64,000 nucleotides of DNA from Periplaneta americana. Its lineage: Eukaryota > Arthropoda > Insecta > Blattodea > Blattidae. The stretch is taken from positions 165,382,102 to 165,446,101 of the forward strand of contig NC_091132.1 in the NCBI RefSeq assembly GCF_040183065.1. The letters run 5' to 3'. Shown here piece by piece: positions 45,035-58,660 of the stretch (its first letter is position 1; each line of letters begins with the position of its first letter). The notes beneath the pieces are model-generated. The model saw only the letters and a program-made list of their open reading frames with translations, did no database searches and was not told the DNA's origin. Made by a program: the position numbers and the translations under genes.

Positions 45035-45700
45035 ACATTATGCAACGAGCCTATAATGAAGGTAATTAAGAAGCGAGTATGGATATTTATGAAACGAACG
45101 CAAGCGAGTTTCATAATTTTCATAAGAGCTTCTTCATTACCATTATAGGCGAGTTTCATACGACTTTTTATGCTCGACCATATTTCTAACTTGATATTAT
45201 TAATTTTCTTTGTATCTGACCTTGGCCAATGTCCCGTATGTTGTGAGATGTGCGCAGACGCGAAAGTATTGATTTTTTCCGAGGATCAGATGTTCACAAT
45301 GACCTTGCTAGGCCATAAGAACCTACAGAGATAACATTAAAAATAAATTAGACATTGAAGAACGAGATGACAAATTGAATTTATTTGAATATTAATTACA
45401 ATTAACGCTAATTATTATAGTAACAGTACATAACCTTCTGCGACAGTTGGATTTCCAGCCTCCATGACTTTTCGCTAATTCTCTTTCGATTGCATATCCG
45501 AGAATAATCGATACTTGCGGTTTTATAACGGTACAAAGCTGACCTGTCATTGGCTGAACAGTTGTAACCTGAGTCGTCATTGGCTGAAAGAACTGACCTT
45601 TAATGAGTAGGTGTACTTTAATGAGGTCCATTAAAAGTCTGCTACCAGGTGTATAATTCCTACATTTCGGCATGGTCGAGCATAAATATTTTTACGATTT
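45035..45700 (+). mobile_element. Fold-back repeat, copy B
   Basis: A palindromic block (tataatg(a)aggtaattaag ... cattaccattatagg) is followed by TTTATGCTCGACCAT and, 500 bases on, its inverse ATGGTCGAGCATAAA. Same family as 1379-2025 and 55425-58500. It serves as the empty-site reference for the insertion in copy C. Confidence 0.75.
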
Positions 45701-46284
45701 GTTTTTTCAAAATTGTGACATTTCACCGTGCAGTGATGAAGCATTTCCCTCATAACTCATAAACTTATTAACTTTTTGATGTTCTCTTTTATTTTATTGT
45801 TGAGACGCATGTTTACAACATCATTTTCTTTGAAATACATTGCTTAATAAATAGTATTTTCTTTTATTTTGTATTAGAAGGAAATACTGATATTTGATAA
45901 TTTTTTAAAAAGAATTTATTTTTTATCAGACAATCTATCAAAGATAATATTGTAGATTTGACATGCATTAATACAAACAAAAAATTTTATCATATAATGT
46001 TGGATAGTTTTTAGTTATGAGGGAAACGCTTCATCACTGCACAGTGAATTTGGAAAAAAAAAATATATATGTAAATAGTTTTTTTTAATCGCCAAAATAT
46101 TTTTTTCATATACAGAAGAACAGTGTTTTACACATACTAATTTTCATTATTGTACAAGATACAGCAATGAAGGAAAAAATGTTGAATATTTCCAAATATT
46201 TATTGCTGTAAGCTGTACCTAACACCTTAACAATCTTGACTATGTTTAACTGTTACCTCTTTTTTTCAGTATTCTTTAAACTAA
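45701..46284. other. ZNF-C intron 3, AT-rich, no gene recognised
   Basis: The word catcactgcacagtga recurs inverted (45728, 46031), hinting at a further fold-back, but nothing is coded. Confidence 0.4.
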
Positions 46285-46674
46285 AAGGCCCATTCACAAT
46301 GAAAATTAAACATAACCGTAACATAAACACAGAAGTTTGCTCCCAGGCTACCAAATGGGATCATTCACAATGATTCACATAAGCATTGACATTAACATTA
46401 CCGTAAGATGTTAACATGAAAGTTTGCGAAATCCAAACTTTCATGCTTATGCTTACATGATTTGCAAACAGAACACAATCATGGAGTGCTGAAGTATACG
46501 ACAGAATATGAGGAAATGGCGTCGTTGTTATGTTTCCATGGTTACCAAGTATGTTTGCGGTTATGTTTTGTGTTCCCATCGTGAATGATGATATGATTTC
46601 TTGATTTGACCGTAACGTTTATATTCTTAAGTTAACGCTTATGTTATGTTTATTTTTCATTGTGAATGAGCCTT
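46285..46674. mobile_element. MITE, first of a tandem pair
   Basis: The ends AAGGCCCATTCACAATGAAA and inverted ...CATTGTGAATGAGCCTT have TAA on both sides (46282-46284, 46675-46677). The inside is also palindromic (aagcattgacattaac against ttatgcttacatg). No coding. Confidence 0.8.
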
Positions 46675-46677
46675 TAA

Positions 46678-46988
46678 GATCCATTCACAATGAAAATTAA
46701 ACATAACCTTAACATAAACACAGAAGTTTGCGCCCAGGCTACCAAATGGGATCATTCACAATGATGCTTGCATGATTTTCAAACAGAACACAATCGTGGA
46801 GCGCTGAAGTATACGACAGAATATGAGGAATTGGCGTCGTTATCTTTCCATGGTTACCAAGTATGTTTGCGGTTATGTTTATGTTCCCATCTTGAAGGAT
46901 GGTATGAATTCTTGATTTTACCGTAACATTTATATTCTTAAGTTAACGCTTACGTTATGTTCAATTGTCATTGTGAATGAGCTTTTAC
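46678..46988. mobile_element. MITE, second of a tandem pair
   Basis: It follows the first directly, sharing its TAA, with the same ends (CCATTCACAATGAAAATTAA ... CATTGTGAATGAGCTTT) and the same interior order but an 80-bp internal deletion. Confidence 0.8.
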
Positions 46989-47710
46989 ACTCCTTTAATT
47001 TTTAGATCTGAAATGCAATAAATATAATAACAATAATAATAATAATAATAATAATTCACAGACATACGTATCTGGTAGTTAACAGAATTATCTCGAATCC
47101 CTGGAGGAAATTCTTGTGCCTAGAACAGAATTTAAATTTAACTTCACAAAATTTATGTTTTGTTGTTATTGGTCCAGCAATTACATTTCTAGCCACTGAA
47201 GAACATGTTCAAACTGATATAAAGGTTTTTTTCAAAACTTACGAAAAATTTTTAAATCGTCCAGATTTGTTGAGAAGTAAGTTTATAGAAATAAGTGATG
47301 ATTAACTTTTGTTTATAAAAATTGTTTTTGCTGTTATAAACTAATCCGTGAATTATGCCACTATGTTGAGTAGCTCATCTGCTGCTCCCGGCTTTTTTTT
47401 TTTTTTAATTCCTTGAATTTCAGTTACAAAATCAGCATTTACACTGTTTCCTATAGACTTTCATCTGCTGTAACTTTTCTTATCTGCCATGTAACCTGTC
47501 TCTTCATATGCTTTACATGATTTCACAAAGACGACAAATTTCAGGTTCTATACCTCAGCCCGTTTGGAGTTATGTATCTCAACATTCTGTGTTACATATA
47601 ATTTTGTAGTAACACTCAATTAGGCCAATTTGGATATGTGGAGGTAAAACCTTTGAAATGAAACCTTCAACAATAGCATATACAAGGAAATGTATTAATG
47701 CTTCAATATA
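46989..47710. other. ZNF-C intron 3, with (AAT)n microsatellite
   Basis: An AAT repeat lies at about 47025-47055. A 60-codon frame after 47114 has no ATG start and no recognised domain. Confidence 0.4.
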
Positions 47711-49010
47711 CGAGGGTGGACCCAAAAGTAACAGGAACCGAGCTGTTGCGCAAGCATGCTTTGTAGTTACGAGTTGTGCTGTTAGGTGGTGTTAGTTTGG
47801 GGTCTCCCGCGACCGTTAATGAGCTGCAATCTGCCTGAGTTAAGTGGTTTGTTTGTGGTGCTGTGTTGTTTGCGTTCCTGTTTCAACCGTTTGGCGATTA
47901 GTGAGATCGCCGACCACAAGGAACAAAGAGTGTGTGTGAAATTTTGTTTTCTGTTTGGGAAAACTGCAGCCGAGACCGTTAATGATGGTGCCTTGGGCAA
48001 TGACAGGTCTACGAGTGGTTTTCCCGTTTCAAATCGGGCAACATACCAACTGAAGACATGCCACGCCCCGGGCATCTTTCGACAGGAAGAAATGACGAAA
48101 ACATTGCCAAAATCAAACGTGCAATTGATGAAAATCGTCTAAAGACCATTGACGAACTTTCTGAGCAAACGAACCTGTCATGGAGCATGGTCCAGCGAAT
48201 TTTAACCAAAGATTTGTACATGAGACGGGTGTCTGCAAAATTTGCTCTTCGCTTGCTCACAGATGACCAAAGAGAAAACCTCGTGAGAGTTTACCGTAAC
48301 TTGAACAATGAAGTGCAGAACGATCCAAATTTCCTTAAAAGAATTGTTACTGGGGATGAGTCTTGGTGCTATGGGTACGATCCAGAATCAAAGCAAGCAT
48401 CGAGCCAGATGAAAATTCCAAATTCACCATGACTCAAGAAAGCGCGTCAAGTGCGATCCAATGTGATTTGTTTTTTTGATTGGAATGGCATAATCCACAA
48501 AGAGTTCGTTCCGCCAGGAGAAACAGTGAACCAACATTACTATTTGGATGGTTTACGAAGATTACGAGAGAGTGTGCGACGAAAACGGCCCGAAATGTGG
48601 AGAAATGGGAACTGGTTGCTACACCACGACAATGCTCCAGCCCACACAGCTCTGACGGTCCGACAGTTTTTGACACACAACAACATGGTGCTTGTGCCTC
48701 ACCCACCCTACTCACCCGATCTGGCTCCGTCGGATATTTTTTGTTTCCACGGATGAAGAAATGTCTGAAAGGAAAGCGATTCAGTGATGTGGATGACTTC
48801 AAAGAAAACACGCTAACGGCTTTGATTAGTATCCTGCCTCAATAGTTCCAGCACTGTTTTCAGCAGTGGCAAAAGCGTTGGTACAAGTGCATTAATGCAC
48901 ATGGACAGTACTTTGAAGGGGACTAAAGTACTGTGAATGTAGGGTTCAGTAAAAATGCAAACAAACCGAAAAAAAAAAAAGCATCCCGGTTATTTTTGTG
49001 TCCCGCATCG
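47711..49010 (+). mobile_element. Mariner-family transposon (decayed)
   Basis: The left end CGAGGGTGGACCCAAAAGTA and inverted right end (GGTTATTTTTGTGTCCCGCA then TCG) are flanked by TA (47709-47710, 49011-49012). It is 1,300 bp, the usual mariner length. It carries the transposase pseudogene below and lies in ZNF-C intron 3. Confidence 0.88.
47918..48926 (+). pseudogene. Mariner transposase pseudogene
   Basis: It is readable almost end to end: KEQRVCVKFCFLFGKTAAET (start ATG changed to AAG), QVYEWFSRFKSG, then 48058-48432 with IDELSEQTNLSWSMVQRILT (helix-turn-helix) and RIVTGDESWCYGYDP. The catalytic triad D, D34D is still visible (VTGDESW, HHDNAPAH, SPDLAPSD; 34 residues between the last two aspartates). 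Lesions: an indel near 47975, TGA at 48430-48432 where the family has Arg (probable CGA to TGA), a one-base frameshift in the T run near 48737, and TAG at 48843-48845. It ends AHGQYFEGD. Not functional. Confidence 0.9.
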
Positions 49011-49166
49011 TATAACCTTTTACTATTTCTTTGCACGAAATATTGTATTAAATTCTATTTAGTATTTTTGAGGACCTATATACATCACATGCAGATATTT
49101 TCAAGGCTGAAACTTGATTACAAATGTTCATCTAAATCCCTATTCATTATCTACTCACTTTTGCAG

Positions 49167-49249
49167 GAAGATTCGTCCGATCTGGACAGAGTTCACCAGG
49201 AACAGAAAATGGAAGCGTCTACAGAGGACAATGAAATGTTCTCTGAGAG
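49167..49249 (+). CDS. ZNF-C coding exon 4
   Basis: The acceptor cttttgcag ends at 49166 and the donor gtgagtgt starts at 49250. The 83-nt exon reads EDSSDLDRVHQEQKMEASTE then DNEMFSE and ends with two bases that join the first base of the zinc-finger exon to give Ser. It is acidic and occupies the place of ZNF-B exon 3. Confidence 0.82.
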
Positions 49250-49479
49250 GTGAGTGTACTGTGCTGGTTTTAGTTTATCCACTCTGATATCCTGGTTGGG
49301 ATATAATAATAGTAATAATAACCAAGTATTATTCGAAATTTTGGTACAGATATTGACAAGTTAACCACCACTAATTTACTAAAACCTGATAAAAACTGAA
49401 TATTATGAATCAGTATATATGGCCTAAGATCATTTTTTCGCTCCAAAGTTGTTGTTGTTGTTGTTGATGTTGTTGTTTT

Positions 49480-50625
49480 CTAATGCCAGGTGTTTGACAA
49501 GAAAGTCATTTGACCTCTTGCACTCCAATATTTTTCAAAGATATTATAATGGCCAGCCAATGAAGCACAGATTTTCAGGTGTTCCGAATCCATTTCTTGG
49601 TTTGAGTTGCACAATGGACAGTAAGGGGACTGATATATTCCAATTCTATGCAGGTGTTTGGCCAAACAATCATGGCCTGTTGCCAATCTAAATGCAGCTA
49701 CAGACGATTTTTGTGGTAAATCGGGAATTAACTGTGTATTTTGGTGCAAACAGTTCCATTTTTTCCCTTGAGATTCTGTTATCAAATTTTGTTTGTTGAA
49801 GTCTAAGTATGTAGATTTAATAAATCTTTTCACAGAGTAATACATAGATTTAGTAACAGGTCTGTAAGTAGCAGTGCTGCCCTTCTTTGCTAAAGCATCC
49901 GCATTCTCGTTTCCCAGGATTCCACAATGGGATGGTATCCATTGGAATACAATTCTTTTATTGAGTGATATTAATTGAGAGAGCATTTTAGTTATTTCTG
50001 CTTTTTGAGATGAAGGTGTGTGTTTAGAGACTATTGATAGAATAGCTGCTTTGGAGTCTGAAAATATAACTGCATTCTTAAATTTATTGTTGTGGCATAG
50101 AAGATTCCTGAGACTTTCACTTATTGCAATGATTTCACCATCAAAACTTGTTGTTCCATATCCAAGAGATCTATAGAGTGAGAAGAGACAGCACGTAACA
50201 CCTGCACCGGCACCTTGTTCTCTGGAGATGAAGGATCCGTCGGTGTATTAATGAAGCCAGTTTTGTGGAGGGTACCTAATATTAATTGTCTCTAAAGACA
50301 ATTGTTTCAGTATTTTATTGTTTACTTTTGATTTCAGTATTTCTTCTGTTAAATTTAGATTATATTCTATATTTAATAGAGTTACAGGGTTTGGCTTAAT
50401 TTGTAAGTTTTCTTTTAAATTCGGGATATTGATTTTCTGTTTTAATTCTTGAACCATGGATATGAAGCTTTTTTGAGTTTTCAATCTACAGAGAGGACTG
50501 TATGAATGCCAATTGTTTCCTGGTAATCTCATAAGTTTTTCATATTGAATCAGTGCTTTTTCTTCTATTGTCATTTTGATGATGTTAATATTAGTGAGGA
50601 ATCTCATAGAATCTATTGGAGTTGT
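49480..50625 (-). mobile_element. LINE fragment with RNase H and CCHC-like end
   Basis: The minus strand reads MRFLTNINIIKMTIEEKALI at its start, then YTDGSF, FDGEIIAISESL, FSDSKAAILSI and WIPSHCGILGNENADALAKK. These are the four RNase H catalytic positions in order (D, E, D, then D of NADALA), followed by CPLCNSNQEMDSEHLKIC. One TAA (near 50248) separates the connection region from RNase H, which is otherwise uninterrupted. A LINE of the I/Jockey superclade with RNase H is most likely. Confidence 0.8.
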
Positions 50626-50629
50626 ACAC

Positions 50630-51680
50630 CACTGAATAAGATTTCAAAATCTTTCTTACACGATATTGATGAAATTGTCCGGACAGGTGCTAAGGAAATT
50701 GTGGGTTTACCGCACGATTGTCGGAATGACATGCTGTATGCTCCGAATAATCTTCGTGGCCTTGGTTTATTTAATGCTAAATGGGAAGTAGACCTCCAAC
50801 ACTATAACATTGACAGAAGTCTTTTAAAAATAAATGACGAACATCTCCATTGCTGCAGGAATCTTGAAACTGAAAAACAAGAAGCTCTTTCACAATTAAA
50901 CCTTCCCAACAATGCAGAAGCACATTCAATGACAAGCCGAAGTTTAAAATCTGAGTTACGGCAGAAGTCGTTTAATAATTGGTGTCGTCTTCAACAAAAA
51001 GACAAAGGAGTGGTAACTTACAGTGAAGATCAAAAAACAACTCTTGGATTAGTAATAGAAGAGGGTTATCATCCTCAGAGTGGACCAATGCCTTAAAGAT
51101 ATCCACAAACGTTGCAGCAGTACGAACAGTGCCAGGTCGTTCCTTTCAAGATCAAAACTGTCGTCATCCAGGATGCAGTGAAGTAGAAACTCTTGGTCTT
51201 GTTTTGGGTTATGCCCTAAAGGAGGACTACTGAGGAATAATCGCCACCATAAAGTGAGAAGCTCCATAGCAACCACTCTTTGGAAACCAATGTGGGAGAT
51301 TTACGAAGAAGTGCTTGGCTGAGAATGGGTCAACGAGAAGAGCAGACATTATAGCCATCGATCGCCGGAATCAAAGAAGCCTCATTCTTGACCCCACAGT
51401 CTGCTTTGAGAGGGATGATCAACAAGCAATTAATGTTAACGATGAAAAGAAGTCTATTTATATCCCATGTATTTCTCACTTAAGTGAGAGATACAAAATG
51501 AATATTAATACATGGGAAGTGAAAGGAATTCTTTTTCGCGCTAGAGGAACTTCATATAAGTTAACCAAAACCATTCTCGTTTCTCTTAAATTTTCTAATG
51601 AGGACATTAACACAATTGATCTAATGGTGTTCAGAGATTCATTATCCATTTTATGCAATCACTTGTATAATACGATGTAA
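50630..51680 (+). mobile_element. R2-like LINE fragment with restriction-like endonuclease
   Basis: Plus-strand frames read NKISKSFLHDIDEIVRTGAK, GLPHDCRNDMLYAPNNLRGL and GLFNAKWEVDLQH (the thumb of R2-type proteins), then after frame changes MAENGSTRRADIIAIDRRNQ and RSLILDPTVCFERDD. The latter is the C-terminal PD-(D/E)XK-type endonuclease core of R2/NeSL-like elements. It ends SILCNHLYNTM. Probable 3' UTR continues to about 51950. It abuts the RNase H LINE head to head. No 28S target sequence is visible, so it is not at the canonical R2 site. Confidence 0.75.
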
Positions 51681-52189
51681 TTGTTTTTTACTTCATTTCA
51701 TTACTCTTCTATGTATTTTCATCTCACGTTTCTCCGAAATCAAATTGTACTTTATCTTTAAATTTATCATTGATCCGTATTCTCTCCGCAATCTTATTGT
51801 ATTTTTCATTTAACCTCTGCTTTTTATTCTCGAGCCTAGTGGTCAGCCGTAGATGTCGGCCAGATGTCCCAAATTGTGGAATTTGTTGTTGTAACATCTA
51901 ATCTTCCTCAACTTGTTGAGGTGCCAAAGGCAAAGAATGTGAAACAATAACATTTAAGGTCTTACAAGAAATTTTTGGAACAAAAAATTGAAATTTACAG
52001 TAGATAATGTTTTAGAATAATTAAAATTTGCAGTAAAACAAATATAGACAATAAATGAAATAGAGGAGAAAATTAAACTGTAATTACTATTGAAGGAAAA
52101 GTGTCGCCGTCAAATCTGTAGAGAGTCCTTCAAAGCCATCATAGAAATTTCTTTTATTCTTGTTGTAGGAAAGTATTGTAAATATTTAT
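51681..52189. other. Probable 3' UTR of the R2-like LINE, then intron
   Basis: GC-richer words such as gtcggccagatgtcccaaat and caacttgttgaggtgcc are typical of LINE 3' UTRs; nothing is coded. Confidence 0.4.
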
Positions 52190-52345
52190 TGTTTGAAGAA
52201 TTTTCCGGTGTTCTCCCTTAACTCATTAAGAGCAAATACTGGATAACTTTAGGTGCTAGACCCTGTATTCATCTTACTAGTATCATCTTTATATCACTCA
52301 GATGTTAGAAATCCATAGCTCTTGAAAGAGCGACGTAAAATAGAT
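52190..52345 (+). mobile_element. Degenerate SINE, family 1 (3' half)
   Basis: It retains ttttccggtgttctccctta, gcaaatactggataactt, gtgctagaccc and gacgtaaaatag in family order. The tRNA-like head is lost. Confidence 0.65.
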
Positions 52346-52356
52346 AACTAAAGAAC

Positions 52357-53550
52357 TTACTTACTTACTGGCTTTTAAGGAACCCGGAGGTTCATTGCCG
52401 CCCTCACATAAGCCTGCCATTGATTCCTATCCTGAGCAAGATTAATCCAGTCTCTACCGTCATATCCTACCTCCCTCAAATCCATTTTAATATTATCTTC
52501 CCATCTACGTCTCGGTCTCCCCAAAGGTCTTTTTCCCGCCGGCCTCCCAACAGTCTATATAGATTTCTGGATTCGCCGATACGTGCTACATGCCCTGTCC
52601 ATCTCAAACGTATGGATTTAATGTTCCTAATTATGTCAGGTGAAGAATACAATTCGTCCAGTTCTGCGTTGTGTAACTTTCTCCATTCTCCTGTAACTTC
52701 ATCCCTCTTAGCCCCAAATATTTTCCTAAGAAACTTATTCTCAAACACCCTTAATCTCTGTTCCTCTCTCAAAGTGAGAGTCCAAGTTTCACAACCATAC
52801 AGAACAACTGGTAATATAACTGTTTTATAAATTCTAACTTTCAGATTTTTTGACAGCAGACAGGATGACAAAACTTTTTCAACTGAATAGTAACAGGCAT
52901 TTCCCATATTTATTCTGCGTTTAATTTACTCCCGAGTGTCATTTATATTTGTTACTGTCGCTAATTTTTATAGTTCAATTTCGTACAATATTCTGGTCAC
53001 GAGACATAATCATATACTTAGTCTTTTCAGGATTTACTTCCAACCCTATCACTTTACTTGCTTCAAGTAGAATTCCCGTGTTTTCCCTAATCGTTTGTGA
53101 ATTTTTCTGCTAACATATTCACGTCATCCGCATAGACAAGAACCTGATGTAACCTGTTCATTTCCAAACCCTCTGTGTTATCCTGAACTTTCCTAATGGC
53201 ATATTCTAAAACGGAATTAAAAAGTAGAGGTGACAATGCATCTCCCTGCTTTAGCCCACAGTGAATTGCAAACACAACAGATAGAAACTGGCCAATATGA
53301 ACTCTGCTGTAAGTTTCACTAAGACACATTTTAATTAATCGAACTATTTTCTTGGGAATACCAAATTCAATAAGAATATTAAATAAAACGTCTCTCTTTT
53401 CCGAATCATACGCCTTTTTCAAATCTATGAGTAACTGATGTACTGTACCCTTATACTCCCATTTTTTCTCCAATAACTGTCGAATACAAAAAAATCTGAT
53501 CAATAGTCAATCTATTATGCCTAAAACCACACAGATGATCCCCAATAATT
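52357..53550 (-). mobile_element. LINE, (AAGT)n-tail family, copy 4
   Basis: The minus strand reads [52 protein letters not shown] and [13 protein letters not shown] (catalytic YADD intact). After a frame change it reads MGNACYYSVEKVLSSCLLSK to the C-terminus. The tail is a short (TTAC)n. It is flanked by the 11-bp duplication aactaaagaac (52346-52356, 53551-53561). Because it carries full duplications, its 5' truncation happened at insertion. Confidence 0.92.
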
Positions 53551-53725
53551 AACTAAAGAACAATTTATGAAAATTAATTTCAGTAGAATTTTATACTTCG
53601 AAATATTTTTGTCATTACTTAGTATTTACTAAGTTTCATGTATGTGTTTTGGATATAGTTTTTTTTTTCATGATTTGTTCGGATTTAGTGTTTATTGCAT
53701 GATCTAAGAGCACATTTTTTTACAG

Positions 53726-54467
53726 CATTGGAGTGAATTCATGCGACAGTATTACAAAAGAAGATGAATGCCTGGAGTTAGGTGAGAAGACATACAAATG
53801 TGATGTTTGTGGAAAGTGGTTTTTAAACTCGAGAACACTCAAAAGCCATGCTGTTCTGCACGAGCACAAGAGCCCGCAGAAATCCTCAAGTTCTGATTTA
53901 TTTAGAAATAAATTTTCTAAATCGAACGATCTAGATAATCATTCGCGTTTACATACAACCGAGAAGCCATTCGATTGTGATACATGTGGAAAGAAATTTT
54001 CAAGATTTCGTAGTCTCAAAATACACTCACTGATTCATACAGGGGAAAAACCATTCAGTTGTAAAAAATGTGGAAAAAATTTTGCGGATCCTAGTGCCTT
54101 GAGAAGACATGCACTCGTACACAAAGGTGACAAGCCATTTATTTGTGAAATATGTGGAGAGACATTTTCGCTCTCTACTACTCTAAAAACTCATGTACTC
54201 TTACACACAGAGGCGAACGTATTTGGTTGTGAATCATGTGGAAAAAAATTTATGCAATCTTGGACTTTGAAAGAGCATGCAAGGGTACACACAGGAGAGA
54301 AGCCATTCAGTTGTAATATATGTGGAAAGAAAGTTTCTTCTTCTGGTTCTCTAAAAAGACATGCAGTGCTACACACAAGGGAGAAGGCATTCAGTTGCGA
54401 TATATGTGGAAAAATTTTTTCGGCATTTCATATTATGAAAGAGCATGCAAGGATACATACAGGGTAG
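53726..54467 (+). CDS. ZNF-C terminal exon: truncated zinc-finger array
   Basis: DNA-binding part of a predicted 380-residue nuclear C2H2 protein. The acceptor ttttttacag ends at 53725; the joined frame gives SIGVNSCDSITKEDECLELG before the fingers (from about residue 157). There are eight finger units. Finger 2 has lost both zinc cysteines by single-base changes (DLFRNKF where relatives have CDxCGKKF); the other seven keep C2H2. Fingers read CGKKF rather than the CGKCF of ZNF-A and ZNF-B, so the array belongs to another subfamily. The frame ends at TAG (54465-54467), the Glu codon of a TGEKP linker, and recognisable fingers continue for nearly 900 bases. It may still make a shorter protein or be a pseudogene in decay. 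Confidence 0.85.
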
Positions 54468-55375
54468 AAGCCATTCATTTGTGTCTTATGTGCAAAGAAA
54501 TTTTCGCAATCTCGTACTCTGAAAAGACATGCAGTCATGCACACAATGTAGAAGGCATTCAGTTGCAATATTTGTGGGAAGAAATTTTCGGAATCTGATA
54601 GTCTAAATAATCATGCATTCATACACACAGGCGATAAACTAAAAAATCACGTACTCTTACACACAGGAGCCCAGGCATTTAGTTGTGAATTATGTGGAAT
54701 CTCGTACCTTAATATAGCATGGAAGAGTACACCAAGGCGAGAAGCCATTCAGGTGTGATGTATGTGGAAAGAAATTTTCTCATTGCGGTTCTCTAAAATA
54801 ACATACAGTCGTACACACAGGAGAGAAGGCATTCAGTTGTGATATATGTGGAAATAAATTTTCTGATCCTAGTACTTTAAGAAAACATGCATTCGTACAC
54901 AAAGGTGAGAAAGCATTTATTTGTGAAATATGTGGAAACAAATTTTCGGATGCTGCTAGTCTAAAAACACATACACTTACGGGAGAAGGCATTCAGTTGT
55001 GATGTAAGTGCAAAAACGTTTTCTGAATCTCATATTGTAGAAAAGCATACTTTGCTACACACAGAAGTGAACGCATTGACTTGTCATATATGAGGTAAAA
55101 AAATTACCTGATTGTCTTAATCTAAAAAAGCATGGTTTTTTACACACAGGAGACAAGGTTATTCAGTTGTTACTTATACGAAAAATGAATCGGTATCTCG
55201 TAGTCTCAAAAAATATGTACTCATACACACACATGGGAGTAGGTTTAATGTTGTGTTATAAATGGAAAAAAATGTTCGCAAACCGGTAATTGTAAAAGGG
55301 TAGTTCTGATATATGTTCATAGAAATTTTCAGAATCTGGTAATCTAAAAAAATTCATGTACTGGGTCAATCTAGG
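54468..55375 (+). pseudogene. Decayed zinc-finger tail of ZNF-C
   Basis: Directly after the stop the same frame reads KPFICVLCAKKFSQSRTLKR-HAVMHTM, stop, KAFSCNICGKKFSESDSLNN-HAFIHTG. Finger remnants then continue through stops and frameshifts (CELCGIS, KKFSHCGSLK, NKFSDPSTLRKH, NKFSDAASLKTH, NLKKHGFLHTGDK, KFSESGNLKK) to about 55375. I can trace at least eight further units. Confidence 0.88.
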
Positions 55376-55812
55376 GGGGGGGGAGGAATTGAAATATGCC
55401 ATATCCGGAATAGAACATGATGCAACGAGCCTACAATGGTAGTAATTAAAACGCGAGTATGTTTCATAATTTTCATACTAGCGTCTTAATTACCATTATA
55501 GGCAAGTTTCATACGACTTTTTATGCTCGAACATATTTCTAACTTGAAATTATTCATAAGTATTCATGTTATTCCTTCCTGAGTTTGGAGTGGAACTGAC
55601 CTTGTGCAATATCTCGTAAATTGTGAGATGTGCGCAGACGCGAAAGTATTGATTTTTTCCGTGAAACAAATGAGGGGCTTAGAACAAAAAGCAGGTAAGT
55701 GACGGAAACATAGTTGTGAGAAAATTACAGTTAAAGTTCTACATGCAATGAAATATTATACACTAGTTTGGTGAAATGATTCCCATACAGCAGCACTGCA
55801 CAGTGTGATCAC

Positions 55813-58009
<2,197 letters not shown>

Positions 58010-58524
58010 GTGATCACTTACCTGATTTTATCCCAAAGAAACATCCTTTTGGGCTATCACAACACGCAGTTATCTCAATTTTTTAATAATGTCACTTACC
58101 TCCTTTTTGTTCCAAGTCCCTTAAATGTCATTGACCTTTATATAATCTAGAGAGTAAAATAAAAATTAATCTTGATATAACCTTGAAATTAATTTAGACA
58201 TTGAAAAACTAGATAACAAATTGAATTTATTTGAATATTATTTGCAATTAACGCTAATTATTATAGCAACAGAACATAATCTTGTGCGACAGTATTGGAT
58301 ATCCAGCCTCCGGGACGTTTCGCTAGTTGGCTTTCGATTGCATATCCGAGAATAATCGATACTTGCGCTTTTGATACTTGGTGTTTTCTGATTGGTGGAA
58401 CACCTGAACTTTAATGAATAGGTGTACTTTAATGAGGTCCATTAAAGGGCTGCTACCAGGTGTATAATTACTACATTTCGGCATGGTCGAGCATAAAGAT
58501 ATTTCCGTTATCTATCCATAAGAA

Positions 58525-58660
58525 AAAATATGAAGTCTACACGTGAGAAGAAGGCAATTTAGTTGAGATACGTATGAAAATAAATTTTGGTAATGGAGTA
58601 TTATTTAGGGCTTGGACGAGTGCATACGCGACAATCTACTTCGATGAGAAATATGTGAAA
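58525..58660 (+). pseudogene. Last remnant of the ZNF-C finger array beyond the insertions
   Basis: The words ctacacgtgagaagaaggca, tttagttgaga and tatgaaaataaattttgg match the linker-plus-Cys pattern of the decayed array (acacaggagagaaggcattc, agttgtgatatatgtg, gaaataaattttc). The array therefore continued before the transposon stack split it. Confidence 0.65.

Noticed and set aside
47114-47305. 63-codon plus-strand frame
   Set aside because: No ATG at the start, no known domain, no splice context.
48434-48811. 125-codon minus-strand frame
   Set aside because: It is antisense to the mariner transposase pseudogene and has no domain.
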